The position numbers were made by a program, and so were the translations under genes. Positions 14,241 through 27,600 of a DNA stretch of 64,000 nt are shown piece after piece; position 1 is the stretch's first letter; each line of letters starts with the position of its first letter. This DNA comes from Callaeas wilsoni (Eukaryota > Chordata > Aves > Passeriformes > Callaeidae). The stretch is from assembly GCA_013398955.1 (NCBI GenBank), contig VWPU01004883.1:186001-250000 (forward strand), read 5' to 3'. The notes under the pieces are model-generated. The model was not told where the DNA came from. It searched no databases and saw only the letters and a program-made list of their open reading frames with translations.

Positions 14241-16124
14241 GGATTGAGCTTTGAGGGGATTCACACTCTTCCAGTGTGGGTTACTCTGTGATTCTGTAGG
14301 AGTCTGTGCGAGCAGGAGGGTGAACAGAGACTTGACCCTCAAATTCAGGACTGGTAGCTCCTGTAAGAAAATACATGGTTTTTAATGTGATTTTTAATGA
14401 AGTAATTATTTTCTGGTTTAGAATAGGCTAGTGGTTCCCATCTAAAGGTCATACAGAGAAGGCTGATAAATATACAAAGCAGTTGGGGTAGTTAGTAATC
14501 AAAAATATTCAGTCAGTCTTGGGGTGTTTTGCAAAGTTTATGCCAGCACCTCTCCTAAATAACCTCCCTGAGGTCATGTTTTCTAATTCTTCCCCAAGCA
14601 ACTCCTGGCTCCAGCCCGCTGCTGTCACTGTACCTGCTTCAGCAGCAGTGGGGAAAAGTCTTTCCCAGGTGCCTGCAAATTTACAGTTCCCTGATGTTTC
14701 CGCATCAAACTTGGTGATCATTTCATTTTTTCTTTTCTCTTGCTTGCCCAGGCACTCCAGTTTTGGTTGGGGCTGGCGTCTCCTGCAGTGTTTAATGAGT
14801 GTGTTTCATTCTCCTGTGCCAGGTCCCAGGCTTGTATTAAAACCCTTTTCACCTTATTTCAGTGCCTCTTCCTTAAATAATGTCACATCATCCCAGGCCC
14901 TGCACAGCAAGAAGCTGAAACTTTTTCAGTTTCCGCTGAGCTCTGGGGCCAGGGAAATTTTGAGCTCTTTGGTTGGTTGTTTGCAAAATGGAACTTCTGC
15001 TGTGCCGAACACTTAGAGTGTAATTTTTTTTGTTCGCTTGCATTTCAGTGCAGTTAGCCTCCAAAGCTGAATGTTTTGCTTTTCATTGTAATAAACTGCT
15101 TGCTGTTTGTCTCTGCTTTGGATGTGGCACTCAAAAGATCCATTTCATATGTGGTGAGAAGTTGAGGGACTCTGGAGGGTTTTAATGAATATTTGCTTGA
15201 AATTACACAAATCAGTTTGTAGGGAAATTGTTTTTATTTCTTTTATTTGTTTACGTTGTTTAACTTATCTGTCATCAGTGACTATTTTTTGGGCTTTCTG
15301 TTAAGCAGAGAAAGGCTGATTGCAGCCTAGCAGAGTGTTGGAAAATCAAAGATGTGGGAAGTAATAGCACTCATGTATTATGTGTGACTTCTCTTAACCA
15401 TCTCCTAAATACCCATTTTGTTTAAAATCCTTTTTCATAAACAAAACTCTGTAAAACATCCTTTTCTGAGTCAAGTTCCTGTTTCCCCCCAAATTATGCC
15501 AGGATAACAGAAGGTATTTCTACTCTGGTTTGAGATTCTTTACATTTCAAATTTCCCTTTAAAGAAGTAAAAACGCTGCGTGGGGATCTTTTCTCAGAGA
15601 AATTCAGGAGGTTTATGTTACAGAGCACATCTTCTTGGTGTCTTACCACAGCATTTTGGAAGGCTTCCAACTCCAACCCTGGACCCCAGAACTTCAAGAG
15701 AACATTTTCTACGAAGTTAACTTAAGACACACGCTCTTTTCAGGAGCTATGGAGCTAAATCTCCTCTTCTTCAAAGTTAAGCTTGGCAAAACTGGGTGGG
15801 TTTTTGACCACTCTTTCTGCAGCTTCCAAAGAAATGGAGTGGAGGCAGAGTTCTGTCTGGACCATGGGATTGAAATTGGGACTGGCTCAGCTAGTGGCGT
15901 TCTCTGCAATAAACCTGTTTTTTCTTGTGTGTGAAGATTTCAGGCTCTGTGGGCCAGGACTGTCTCATGGAATGGGATGCTGACAGGACAGAACAAGACC
16001 AAACATTTATAATTCCTTCTCAATGCCATGAAAATCATGGTGCCCTTGGTGATTTTTTTGGGGGGTGGGGCAGGTCAGGGAGGGGGATGAGAGTCTTATT
16101 GAACTTCCAAAATTACATCCTAGA

Positions 16125-16160
16125 CTTAATTTTCTTTTCTTCCCCCTCTGTGTCTTGAAG
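16125..16160 (+). other. MAD1L1: 3' splice site of MAD1L1 exon 16161-16217
   Basis: A candidate branch sequence TTAAT (16126-16130, A at 16129) precedes a strong polypyrimidine tract (TTTTCTTTTCTTCCCCCTCT) and a terminal AG at 16159-16160. The AG is preceded by GA rather than the usual pyrimidine, which weakens it a little. The frame it opens matches MAD1 at once. Confidence 0.8.
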
Positions 16161-16217
16161 GCTCAGCTGTCTCAGGTTCTGGAAGAAGTGGGAAACCACA
16201 AGCAAAGAGCAGAGATG
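16161..16217 (+). CDS. MAD1L1: MAD1L1 coding exon: coiled-coil segment AQLSQ...RAEM
   Basis: A 57-bp exon of 19 codons, phase 0 at both ends, encoding AQLSQVLEEVGNHKQRAEM. I recall the human MAD1 segment as AQLSQALEELGGQKQRADM: same length, 14 of 19 identical. MAD1 is a homodimeric coiled-coil protein that sits at nuclear pores in interphase and on unattached kinetochores in mitosis, where it holds MAD2 and promotes its conversion to the active checkpoint form. This exon adds rod sequence upstream of the MAD2-binding region and has no catalytic residues. The acceptor AG is at 16159-16160 and the donor GTAAGT follows directly. The open frame extends on both sides, so the limits rest on splice signals and the family match. 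The large introns suit this gene, which is very long in human. Identification rests on remembered protein sequence but is specific, because the next two exons continue the same alignment. Confidence 0.95.
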
Positions 16218-16223
16218 GTAAGT
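16218..16223 (+). other. MAD1L1: 5' splice site after exon 16161-16217
   Basis: ATG|GTAAGT: a full-consensus intron start immediately after the Met codon. The intron is phase 0. Confidence 0.9.
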
Positions 16224-18889
16224 GTTCCATTCCTACCTTTTATTTTTTTCCTAGTTGTTTTACAGAGCAGTAATATGCAAAGTTCATTTAAACAGTGGAT
16301 CAGTTCCAAATATTCAGCAGTGAAAAGCAAATAAACATTGTAAAAGTTTCTATTGCTTCTGCCAGTCTTGGCACTCCCTGTCTCCATACTCACCTGGAAA
16401 AAGTGTTGGATGAGATCTAGTGGTCCGTATTCCTTTTTTTTGGCAATTCCTTTTCTCCTTAGCAGTTCTAGATCAGAAGGCAAGCATTTAATTTCATACT
16501 GAATTAACTCTTTTCTTTGGGGCCTTTGATTCACTCTCAAGTGTTCAAAGGACAGGCAGATGAGATACAAGAGAATTACCACAAACTATTTTTTTATGAT
16601 GTCTGTTAATTTTCTGCTGGGTTCGTCTATTTTATTGACACTTCCCTCAAGGACCCAAAATAATAAAGGACACAAAACCGGGTAGCAGGGAGGTTTATGT
16701 GCAGTTTCATAACTTGAATATGGTTCTTTACACTCAGGAGTAAATGAAGTGTCAGTGTTAAGCTGTTTTGTGAACTGATGTTTTTGCTAATGGATGAATT
16801 GCAAGATTCCTGCAACTATTTCTAGTCACAGTATCCAAGATGCAGAGACTCATTCTGTAGATGTGATTAATTTTATTACTAATATAAAAACAGGCCTGCA
16901 TCACTGGCTAGTAAGTAGGCACTAAACAGACATCTGTTCGAAAATCCAAATCATAAACTACAGTGCCAACATGGGTCTTTTTAGACTTGTGCTGAACTCT
17001 GGTAGGGCACTGAAGGGCAGGATGAGGTGCCCCTGCTGTGCTATTAATGGGTTGCCATATGTCTGTTAGGATCTTTTTTTTAAATTTGTGCCTCTTGCCG
17101 TTTCAACATCAGATTTTCCATCGTGAGAGCGTTAATTGATTCTGGTTCTGGGGTGGTCTCACGTTGTGGGCAAACATTTTTGTATGCCCAGCTGCTTTCT
17201 GTGGTGACACAGGCCACAACTGATATTTCCAAAGAAAACTGAATTAATCCTATTTACCATCTGATCTCATTACGTGCTGCCTTGTAACAGTTTCAAATTC
17301 TATACAATCAATTTTGCACTGTGCTCCCTGGATGTATCAGAGGAAAAACTTGCTGTTATATTTTAAATGTTCTGATGGTTTTTTAAAAAACATTTCAAAG
17401 TTTTTCTTTTGGACTCATTAAACCTGGATTTTGAGTTATTTGCTTGGAAAAAATTTGTTGTATTAAGCAGGCTAGCAGAGAGCTGGAGAAACTGGAACTT
17501 CCAGTGTTAAAGCATTAATTGGTGTTGTGCATCATCCATCAGCAGAGGATAAAGCAGCAGGCAGCGTTCAGTGCCTGTTCCCAAGGGTTTCTCAGTGGAA
17601 AACTGCTGGTCTTGTGATCTTCCAGTAACTCTTACATCAACTCCCATGAACAGGCTCTTTTCTGTGGTGCTTTAGACCATGGATTGCAGATTATGAGGTG
17701 TGGGCTTTATTCAGCAGCTTGAATTTATTCAGTAAATACAGGAAAATTGATTCATAGAGAGGTAAAGAGGTTGGTTTTTTCCCCCCCTTCTTTTCCCCTT
17801 TTGAGGGAGGAAAACCTGACAGTATAGCTTCTTCTTTTCACTGGTGGTAGATGGTTCTTCTGCATCCCCAGCCAAAACCTCCTTGGTAGGGAAAGTTGTC
17901 ACTTTGTCACCACCAATGCTGTAGAAGACACAGAGGTCTGTCCCCTTTGGATGGGGCTGTTCCATAGCTGCCTGCCCCAGGCTCCTCTGGATATGCCACC
18001 AGCCCCACTCTCTTCCCTGCCATCCAGCAAAATGCTCTTCAAGTGGTTTTTTTCCCCCCCTCTCTAGATCAGTGTCTCACCTGGGTGGCCTTATTTTCAG
18101 ACTCCTTTAAATCTGACACTTCAGCAAAATTACTTGCCTGGTTTGGATTCCTGGCCTCTCGCCTTCCTTCTCATCCTTTTCACCCGTGAGCCTCCAGTCT
18201 CAGCCTGATGTTGAGCTGGGAATGCTGAAGGGCTCGTCCTGCTCTGGGTGCTGACAGATGTGGATATTGCTTTTCACCAGCTCTTCTTCATCAGCAAACA
18301 GGCCTATGGCTCTGAGTGAGATGGAACAAACTCCTGTCAGGTGCTCTCGTGCAGTCTGAGTCCTTGGGCTGCTTCTGGGACAAGCCTCGGTGCAGGTGAC
18401 ATCTCTGCTGCCACCCTGAAGAGCTCTGATGGCTTTGCCACCCTCCCTGGGGCACTGGGAATGAAGGGCTGGGCTCTGGGGCCGGGGGACTGGCTGATGG
18501 CACCTCACTGAGGAGTCCCATGGGCTTCCTTCTATCAGCGGGGGGCATCTGGTAAATGAGACATTCTCTGCGTAGCATTATTTAAAAGCACAATACTTGT
18601 GGGACAAGTCTGATGGGATTGTGGCCTCAATACAACAGTATCTGCACACTCAGGGCCCTCTCCTGCAAGGACAAGCTCAGGGAACTGCGTCCCCAGGGAC
18701 AATGGCAGGTGAAGGGTGGGGTGTGTGACAGGGAGCACTGTGCAAGGCCAGAGCACAGGGTCCTGCTAGAGGAAAATGGGATGCCAGTGGAAGGGACTGG
18801 CTGTTCTGGCTGCTCCAGTGCAAGATTTCATTGTTTGTCAACTAAAAGTAAGTGTGCTACTGGAGGAACAAGAAAAAAAGAAATTTAAA

Positions 18890-19160
18890 CATCTTCAGTT
18901 AATTGCAGTTGACAAGACAAAGGCAGTTTGACTTTCCAGTATTAATTAGCAAACCCATACTAATTAGCTTGTGTAAGCACAATTCATGCCTCTTTCCCTA
19001 AATGCAATTAATATTGCAGCTGAAGACATCTCTGGGCTGTGCCTCTGTATCATTAACACACTTTGCCCTAATTAGACACGGCCAGTAGTGGCTGGAGAAA
19101 TGAGTTTGTGATTACAACCATAAAAACCCTCTAATATTTTATATCCTTCAGGGAACTTGA
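18890..19160. promoter_or_regulatory. Candidate intronic enhancer, TAAT-rich block
   Basis: The heptamer TAATTAG, a core homeodomain site, occurs three times in under 150 bp (18943-18949, 18961-18967, 19079-19085). Further ATTAAT and TTAATTG motifs surround it, as does the inverted repeat GCAAT-TAAT-ATTGC at 19004-19017. No repeat family or reading frame explains the block. Its look resembles conserved non-coding elements, but conservation cannot be judged from one sequence. Its target, if any, could be MAD1L1 or a neighbouring gene. Confidence 0.3.
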
Positions 19161-21134
19161 ACCTAGAATTTATTTTTTGATTTAAGAAAAATTACCCTTA
19201 TCACTGTGCTGTGTAATTAACAATGAAACTTTGATTTTCGTCTCCCTCTAACCCTTCACTCATTTATTTTTCTTTATTCACAGTTTAAGCATGTTCATAC
19301 TGTAAGGGAACAGCGCCTGCCCATGAGACACATAAGAGTCACTACTCTTGATAGGACTCAGGTCACTGAGCTGCCCCACAGATCTGTGGGGTTTTTCTGT
19401 CTTTTATTTGCTGAATGTTTGTTGTTTCCAATCTTTTTGTATGAATGTGTGCTTTTCTGACAATTTGATCAGCACTGGAAGTTTTCTTTATTGAGGCTGG
19501 TGCTACGGTGTCTTTATTTCCAGGATGTGCCAGGAGGTTGCTCAGAGTTCACACAGCTCCCTGATCTGTGGTCCCAGGTTCTTATTTCTCATGGTATGTT
19601 AGTTTAGTGCTCTACTGGCCTAAAGCTGAGAGTGAGCTTCACTCACACCAAAATATTATTTGTGGAAAATGCCTTCTTGTTTGTTATATTATTTTTCCTT
19701 CTCTCCCTAAGGGATGGAAACAGAAGACGTGTTCATTTTTGTAATTTTCGTTTGCCTTTTTCATATCCCTTTAGCACGAGGAGATTGTTTGGCTCAAGCT
19801 TGCCATCCAAGCAACAGCTCTGATCTCTGATCTTACGCTTTCTTCCAGTCTGGTTCTGTAGCAGGGGGCATTCATGTCAAGATTTTTTGTTCTCCATCAT
19901 TAATCCCTGAGGGAAGTCAGCTTGGTATTAAAAAAGCATCACCTGTATTTTCATTACCCTGAGGTGCTCTGGGTATCTTTTGGCTTTCATCTTCAAAAGA
20001 CAGCTTGGCCCATGTGGGCTCTGAAATCTATAGACTGCTCTTTGGAACAAATTAAATTTCACCCTCCAGCAGATTAAAAAGGATGGATGTAAGAATCAGA
20101 GGAATTGCTTAGCTGGGTGGGAGGTAAAGAAGATTTGAAGTCCAAGAATGCAGCCGTCACCAAATGAATGGCATAAACTGAGTGTCCTTACAGAGGGAAT
20201 AAAGACACCCTAAAATTAATATAATGACCGTCCCTTGCCTTGAGGAAAAGTGTTGGTTAACCCTTTGCAGAGAACAGGAGACCTTTATTTAAGAGTAGCA
20301 GGTCAGCAATAGTTAAAGAACCAATCATGTGTTCAGTCTGATGAAATCATAATGTTTAGGATTAACTTAAATGTCAGTGGCTGCCTACACTGATGGTCAT
20401 CAGTAGAAATGGAGACAGAAAGGAGAGTACATGAAGGAAATAAACTCAGAGAACACCGAGCTTGATGCAGTTGGGAACTAGCTGTTAAATGGAAGGCAAC
20501 ATGGAAAAGTTATTACCTATATTTTTAATTTGCAGATAACACCAATGATAGTAGGAAAAAAACCTGAACTTTAGTGTAGAAAGACCTGCCCTGGATTACT
20601 GGCCAACAGAGCTCATTTAATTCTTGTTTAAGAGTTACTGAACATAAAGCAAGAAATACAACACACTGAGAACAAGAACAAAAGTGGTGTTCATTAGTGG
20701 AAATTTAAATTCTCTGTATTATCTGGAATAGGAAGGCAATTAAATGTGGGATTAGAGGGCTGAACCACAGTAGTTATAAATAAAAATGAAGCTTTGCTGG
20801 AACATCTACAGAACCAACAGGTTGGGAGCAGCAGGAGACAACTGACTGGTGCACGGAATCTCCATCTATCACAAGCATATTACATAATTTCTGAATTGAT
20901 TTAGCAGGTGACAGCAAATCTCCTTCCCATGTGACAGATTTTATCCTAACACCTTGTGTGAGGCCAGCAAAGCCAAGACAGATGAGCAGTGTGGCACTCA
21001 TCCGAGCAGCAGGGTGAATTGTTTTAGTAAGGCCATCTTAGAGAAATATCCACTTCTCAAATCAGATTGAAAAGCATGAACCTGGTTATAAAGAGGCAGC
21101 AAAAGAAGCTAATCCAGAATGAAATGATATAGTA

Positions 21135-21650
21135 ACAGAAGACTGGAAGAGGACTTTTAGATCATAAAGTCCAGTCCTTCAGTAACTGAGGCAAATGCAG
21201 CATATATCTCAGTTCGTACATTTATCAAGCTTGTCTTGAAACTGCTTTGGTTGTTTGTACCATTCCTGTCATGGAGCGACTGCTCTGATAGCTGAAATCT
21301 TCCCAGTTCCAACAGAAAATATATGTGCAGTTAATATCCATTTTTTTCTTGTGCTAATATTCTCCTTAAACTACAGTGACTGTTCTTCCTCCCTCATATT
21401 TATGCTGTGACATATTTATAGAGAACAATTGTTCTCTCCCAGCCTTTCATTTGTCTAGGTTAAACAAATCAAGCTCTCGCAGCCTTCTCTTAAAGCAGAC
21501 TCTTCAGTTTCCTCATGAATCTTGCAGCTTCCTTTAAATCTCTTCCTCTTTGTGTCTCTCCTTTGAAGATGAGTAATCAGAGTGGTCACATCATTCCAGG
21601 TGCTGTTCCAGCAGCAGCTTTTGCAAAAGTGTCTTGCACAGGCTCGTGGA
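21135..21650 (-). mobile_element. Old CR1 LINE copy (CR1-X-like), 3' part
   Basis: Read on the + strand, blocks follow the reverse complement of an old CR1 subfamily in order: TAGATCATAAAGTCCAGTCC, CAAGCTTGTCTTGAAACTGC, TTTTTTTCTTGTGCTAATAT, GACATATTTATAGAGAACAA, CAGCCTTTCATTTGTCTAGG, TTAAACAAATCAAGCTCTCG and CATCATTCCAGGTGCTGTTC. Order and spacing match the 3' noncoding part of the family over about 500 bp. Divergence is far greater than in the bird-type copies elsewhere in the window, so the insertion is old. The far edge is uncertain and similarity fades after about 21650. The subfamily name is from memory. Confidence 0.75.
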
Positions 21651-24600
21651 GTACAGGCAGGAACCTCTTCCAGTTCCGTGGTGGAAGAGCTGAGCTGTGT
21701 CCAGGTCATCACCCATTTCCAGCACCACACAGAGCTGATGTTCGTCCTGGGATCAGTTCATCTGCCCCTCCTCTCCTCCTCTCGAGTTTCTCGCTGAGGA
21801 AGGCTCAGTTTGTAGGAGGGGTTCCAGTTGTTTTGGGACTTGCACTATGACAATTCAATTCTGTGCTGTTCCTTCAGTTTTCACATAGCTTCCTGTTTCT
21901 GATCAGTTTATGCTCCTCTGTGATAAAGCCTCTGTGCTATCAGTAATTGTGTTTGTGCATTTATATTTTTAGACCCAAGGTCTTCATTGAATTTTGTTTG
22001 CTTTGAATGTGTCTGAGACATCTTTTTCTCTATCAGGTAGTTTCAGTTTTACTTCAGCAGAGCCATTTCTTGCTTGTTTACTTCACAGTGTTTATATAAT
22101 TCTTCACTTTATCGCGTGATCCTGTAAATTCTGAATTATGAGTTGTTAGAAGAGGGGGATGACTGTACAGGAGTCATTGATACCCTGTTTTGAATCTTCC
22201 CCCTGTTTTAACTGTGGCTCTTTGGTTCTGAAGGTGGAGGGAAGGGTAGAATAGAGGGATGGGAGTACACTTCTCCTTTCCCTTTCCCTGGCAGAGAGCT
22301 CTCAGTGCCTGTTGTAAACAACTACATTAAAACTGGTCCCTGCTATTCCCCGCGGGGTAGGAAAATAGCGAGCTCTGAGGTACACAGACAAGGTTATTTT
22401 TTTCTCCCTCTCTTAGCCTAGGGAGTGATGAACAGCTTCAGTCGGTGTGTTGCACCTGCTGCGTGTTCCCTCTTGGAAAATTCATGTTCAACACACGAAC
22501 GCGTGGCACCATCGGAAGCATCTGTCGCACGTGACTGTGGGCAGAGCAGGGAGTGTGGAGGAAGCCTTGGGATCCTGGTGGATGATGCTGACAAACTGCC
22601 TGGAGAGGTGATCAGCACCTCTGCACCTTACTATCTCAATGCCATTTTAATTAGGTGAGAAGGAGAGACTTAGTGAGTCAATTCTCATGGTTTATCTCTG
22701 TTTTAAAAATCTAGCCGGGCACATGGGATCAAATAGCACATTCCCTTCAAATTAAAAAGAAATAAACGGTCTGTTTAAAAGTCCCATTATACAAATGAAC
22801 CTGCTGTTGGATCCATTAACGTGGAAGTTTTATGGGACACGGCAGCACCGTTTGGTTTCAGCAGGACTGTTTTCATTTGCTTTTCCAAGGCAGTAAGAGC
22901 TGACATGGGGTTAGCACTGTCAGGAGGAGGAAATGTGGCTGCCTGAAGTGGAGAGCTGCCTTCCTGCTGCTCCTCTCTGTGGGACAGGTGCTGCCAGACT
23001 GGGGGAAAATGGTCTGACCCAAACCTGAAGAGCAATTCCAGCTCAGATGGCACTCATGGACATTGTCCTAATTCCCAGCCCATCATTTGGGGTGGTCTCT
23101 ATGCCACAGGTGTACCCCTAAAATCTGAGCTGTACTGACAGGCATGATTATAACAGGAACAAGGCCTGGGGAGGGAGAAGGGGAGAGAGTTTTTTCTCTT
23201 CAGCTGTTCAGTAGATGAGAAAAGTGAATAGTTCTCCTCTTTAGAGGGTGCTGCAGCTGGAGTGGTCCTTGTCAGTGTCACTGTTGTCACTAAAATCTGA
23301 GTTACACTGTGTTACTTGGTTAAATGAGAATAGGATAGGGATATTATCAGGGGCTTTATTGTAGTAGACACAGCCTGGAGACACAAAAGGCCTATTTAAT
23401 AGACATGCAAGAATTGTGCTTTCCCAGGCTTCATTCATCTCTACAGAGCCTGTAAGATGTTTATGGGCTACCTCAGACTTACTTGGTTCCATTTAGCTGA
23501 GCTAAAACTTCCTGGAGAACGCAGGGGCTCTACATTATGTTCAGCACTTTGAGAAAACCAGGTGAGAGGTCCAGGATACCTCTAGCATTCTGTCATTTCT
23601 GCTCCTTTATTCTGCCTTCCTAAAAGGCAGCTTGGGGAAGCTGTAGGAGGAATGTGAAGTTGCAGTGCATGTCCAGAGAGGGAAAGGAAGACTTGGGGCT
23701 GTTGAGCAGTCATGTTGGGCTGGGACAAAGTAGTACCTAATTTACAGCTTCTTTGTGACAAGGATGGAGACCAGTTTTGTCCTGCTTTCACAGCCCTGGG
23801 AAGCTGTGCCTACATCAGAAGAGGACCATCCTGAGAGATCTGATGCAAGAAATACAATTCTGTAAGCACAGCTTGTCCTGAACATGCAGGGGGATGTGAA
23901 GCTCTCCAGCTATGGGATCTGGGGGCGCATGGAGGGCATGTTCAGAGGATGTGCCTGCAGATCAAAGGTTGCTGGATACTTCTCTTCTTGCCTGGGGCTG
24001 GCTTTGTGTATACAAAAAGGGAGATAAAGGCTTAAAAAAAAGGTTTAAGTTTCAAGACTTAGTCCTTACACCGACAGCCTAATCAGCTTGCTGCATCATT
24101 TGTTTTCAGTCTTTTTCTGTCTCAGTGTCCTTAGAAGAGCTTGTTCCCAGTGTTTCTTGCCTTTGGCTGATGGATGCTGGGGGTAGGTAGTAGCTGTGGC
24201 AGGCTGGGGTCTGTCAGGGCAGCAGAGTCCTGCAGCAGGAGCTGTAAAACCCAATTTATCCACAGAGACAAGGAGATCATGAAGCAGAATTTTTCCTGTG
24301 ACCTCTTGGTAAATAATGAATGGCAGAGCCCTGCCTCTTTGGAATCGCTTAATTGAGGCTGACAACTCTTTGTTGTATTACAGGATCTGGCTTGTCAGGA
24401 GAATTTTAACTTATTTATGAATATTTCATTAACCTCTAAAGACTGGCTGTATAAAATCGAGCTCCTGCCAGGCCCTGTCCTGTTGATGCTGTGTTCAGTG
24501 CTAATGTCATCGCTGCACATCCAGTACACCTTTCCTCCGAGCTGGACCGCAGAGTTTATTGTTGGTGGCAGCAAGAACATGTTCACCAAAGGTTAAAATG

Positions 24601-27600
24601 CCAAGTTTGTGCTTTGGCACCGGAGTTGAACATATGGTATTTGAGAGGGAATTGCTGTTTGCCTTTCACTCTCTGACTGCTGCTGGCAACTGAAGGGCCC
24701 TGCAGGCATCATCCCGAGAGGCTGAGATGGGCAGAGCAGTCTTGGCAGGGCTCTGTGACCTTTGGGTTTTGGCACCAGGAGAGAGATTTCTCACTTTTTG
24801 TACATTAAAAGCCCACTGCCTTTTGTCACAGGCTAATCTCAGGATGGGTCATTTAGCTAGAAAATACTCAACCTGCTCTACTTCACCTGTTCTTTGGGCA
24901 GGGTTTGGGGAACAAGGCTCCTTCAAGGCTCTGCTGCTTCCTTTAAAGCAGTTGGGAGGCCCTGTCGGGAGAGCTGCTGCTTTCCCATAGCTGGATCCTT
25001 TGCCCCATCCTCATGTTTCCCAACTCTGGGAGTTCAGAGAGCAGCTCTAGCAGGCAGCTCTGCTGGCCCCTGCCGAGATGTGGCAGTGCTCCCAGCTGTA
25101 GTGAACTGCAAAATTGGGCTGGAGCTGCAGCAGGAGCGAGAGAGCTGTTCCTAAAAGCACAGGCTGTGTGTTGTTCCATGTGAGCCAGAGAAAGAAGATT
25201 AAGTTCAAGCACTCAGTTGAAGGCTCCTTTGCTCTCTTTACGGTATTAAGCAGGATTGATTCTGCTGTATTTATGTTAGAAAACAAAGGAACAAAAATGG
25301 ATGTTGGATTCCTCTTTCCCCTTTGATCTTCCTAGGTGCTCGGTAACTGCATAGATTCTTCTCTGACTGTTTATTATGTGATGATTTTTCAACGAGAAAA
25401 CTGATGGGGGGAGTGAGAGGTGGGATTACAAGCTGCTGTTTGATGAGAATTGTTGACTGAATGCTCCGGAAACTCCTCGAGGCTATATTTTCAGGAAACA
25501 AACTCTATTCAAACTCTGTACGGAGGAGGTATGACATCTTTGCAGATTTATTTATTGCTTTGCCTGTAAATTACAGCTGCTAGAAGACTTGATTCTAGCG
25601 AAAAATGCCTATTCCTGCATGAAAGAAGTGATCTGTGTGCTGCTCTTCTCGAGAGCAGACAACTGCATTGTGCCAGCACCGTGGCTGCACCGGGCAGGGA
25701 TGTGGCACATTCAGTCTGGCACCTTGACAGGCTCCCTAAACAGGCTCTTATTCTGTGTTTTGCTGTTCTAACCAGGAGTAATGGGTAGGAGGTGTCAGCC
25801 AGTTAAGGCTAATTACTCCAGAGTTGCCTTCTCTCGGTGGACACCAGCTGTTTTGTTCTCCCTGGCTGGGAGGAGCTTTCGGTAGTAATTAAAGGAAACA
25901 GTCATCTACACGCAGGTGGAAGTGGTGGAGTGAGGCTGATAACAGCAGAGAGCTCTGAGCTGAATGAACATGGAAATTAGGTGATCCTTCTTCAGAATGA
26001 GCTGTTAGAGCCAAGAGAGGGGTTTTGGACGTGGAGCTGTCAAGGTGTTTTGCTGTCAAGCAGTGGCAGTGAGGTCTCACCGCAGTGCCTGGGAGCGTGG
26101 GCAGGACAGGCTGAGAGGAAGAGATTCCTTGTCTGCTCCTTTCTTGGAGTGAGGGTTGAAATGTGTAATTATACTTGAATAAACTCATGGATTTAAATTA
26201 ACGTCTTCAGTTCCCTTGCTCGGTGTGTCTCATGTACAAGATGTTTGCTCTTCTTCCCCATGAACTTTCCAGGTTTGTTATTTTTGAGCTCTGAGCCAGC
26301 TTCCATCTATGTGAAATGTCTGGTAGTGCTTATTTCCAAACTCATGTCCTGCACCCATCCCAGATTACTAAAAAGAAATAAATAAAGCACCAAGGAAGGT
26401 GGCTGAGTGGAGAGGGTTGGCATCTGGCGGTGTTGGGATGTGAGAAGACCCTTGAGAGCGGCAGGAGGCCGAGTCTTGGAGCAAAGGTGTCTTGTAGGTG
26501 TTTGGGGAAGAGCTTGGATGGGCTGTGCAGGAGGAGGCTGGGGCTTTGGGGCTGTGGTGTGATGGTGATTCCTTCTTCTCATGCCTGCAGCTGGCAAGCT
26601 CAGGCAGCTCGGGCTCGGGCCCTTTTGGGACCCCTGTGGCATTGGCCTTTTTTTGCAGAACAGACTGTTTCCTGCCATACCCTGTTCCACTGTGATTACG
26701 GATGGAAACCGCAGGGTGGCTGGTTTAAATAGGGTGTCTGTGCATTTGTCCTCTTGTTCCTTTGCAGCAGGGCTGGGTTTGGCTCGCTGAGCCTGTCTGG
26801 AGTTTCCCCAAGTTGTGCTGGTGCCGCACAATGTGGAGGGAGGTGTTGGAAGGAAAGCTGCAGGCTGCCTGCGGATTGGGAATCAGAGGGGACAGAGGTG
26901 AATGCTCGTTAAGGCTCCCTTGGGGTAGATGAATTAGTTAATGACTATGCTGTGCTTTGAAAATGCAAATGCTGTGACAGAGCTAAGTCTGATTATAATA
27001 ATCAATCTTCCTTTGGAGAGGGTGCTGGATATGAGGAAGGGGGAGAGCGATGAGACTGGGGCTGAATTTTTAGATCACAGATCTGCATTTCTCCGCTGTC
27101 TTTAAGGAACCCTGAAGTCACCTGAGAGCTCAGCAGAGCTGGGGAGGGGCAAAAGGTAGGGTTTGGGAGGAACCATCCTGGCCAGTACCAGTGGGCATTG
27201 GCAGGCTGAAGTTAATTTTGTCCCTTATGATTGTCCTGCTTGGAAAGGGAGAGCTTGTTGTCTGCTCCTGTGTGTGAGCTACCCCTGCTAATGGGAAAGA
27301 TAGAAACTGCCTCATAAGCAGGGTCCTCCAGGGATGGGGGAGAGGGGAGGGTGGCTGCTGCAGACGTCCAGCCCTGACAGCTCCTTCTCCCTTGGCACTC
27401 CATTCGTTTGTAGCAAGCGTTCCTAGTAATTACACCTCTTAATTTAGGAGAGTGAGTGGGAGAAAGGAATATAAATTTGTGTATTAACTTTAGAGATTGG
27501 AAATAGGGCAAGCGAACCTTCTCTCTGGGAGATTATATTTGGAAATGAAATAGAATGACATTTGGTATAAACTTGAAAAATTGCTCTCTTTTTACTGCAG

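Larger units (their letters stand above)
1..16160 (+). other. MAD1L1: MAD1L1 intron, 3' part (upstream end outside window)
   Basis: Non-coding sequence leading to the acceptor before the first visible exon. Nothing in it resembles the preceding MAD1 coiled-coil segment, so the previous exon should lie before position 1. It holds a MIR-like remnant (8700-8812), a bird-type CR1 3' end (12573-12830), a short LTR-like piece (14190-14240) and a 19-base A run (5798-5816). The block at 11600-11960 is rich in homeodomain-type TAAT motifs. Other open frames, including a 165-codon one at 14519-15016, lack splice support and recognisable domains. The intron enters the coding frame in phase 0. Confidence 0.8.

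Noticed and set aside
14519..15016. 165-codon open frame on the + strand
   Set aside because: No recognisable domain, no splice signals linking it to MAD1, and Ser/Leu-rich content typical of chance frames.
17745..17785. MIR-like words (TTCATAGAGAGGTAAAGAGG)
   Set aside because: About 20 bases only, with no following MIR core.
20400..20720. Possible CR1 reverse-transcriptase trace (TTTGCAGATAACACCAA near 20531)
   Set aside because: Only one short block matches; the flanking sequence does not follow the consensus, so chance is likely.
26307..26831. 174-codon open frame on the - strand, Pro- and Gln-rich
   Set aside because: It lies in GC-rich sequence with few stops; no domain, splice context or start signal, and composition alone explains it.
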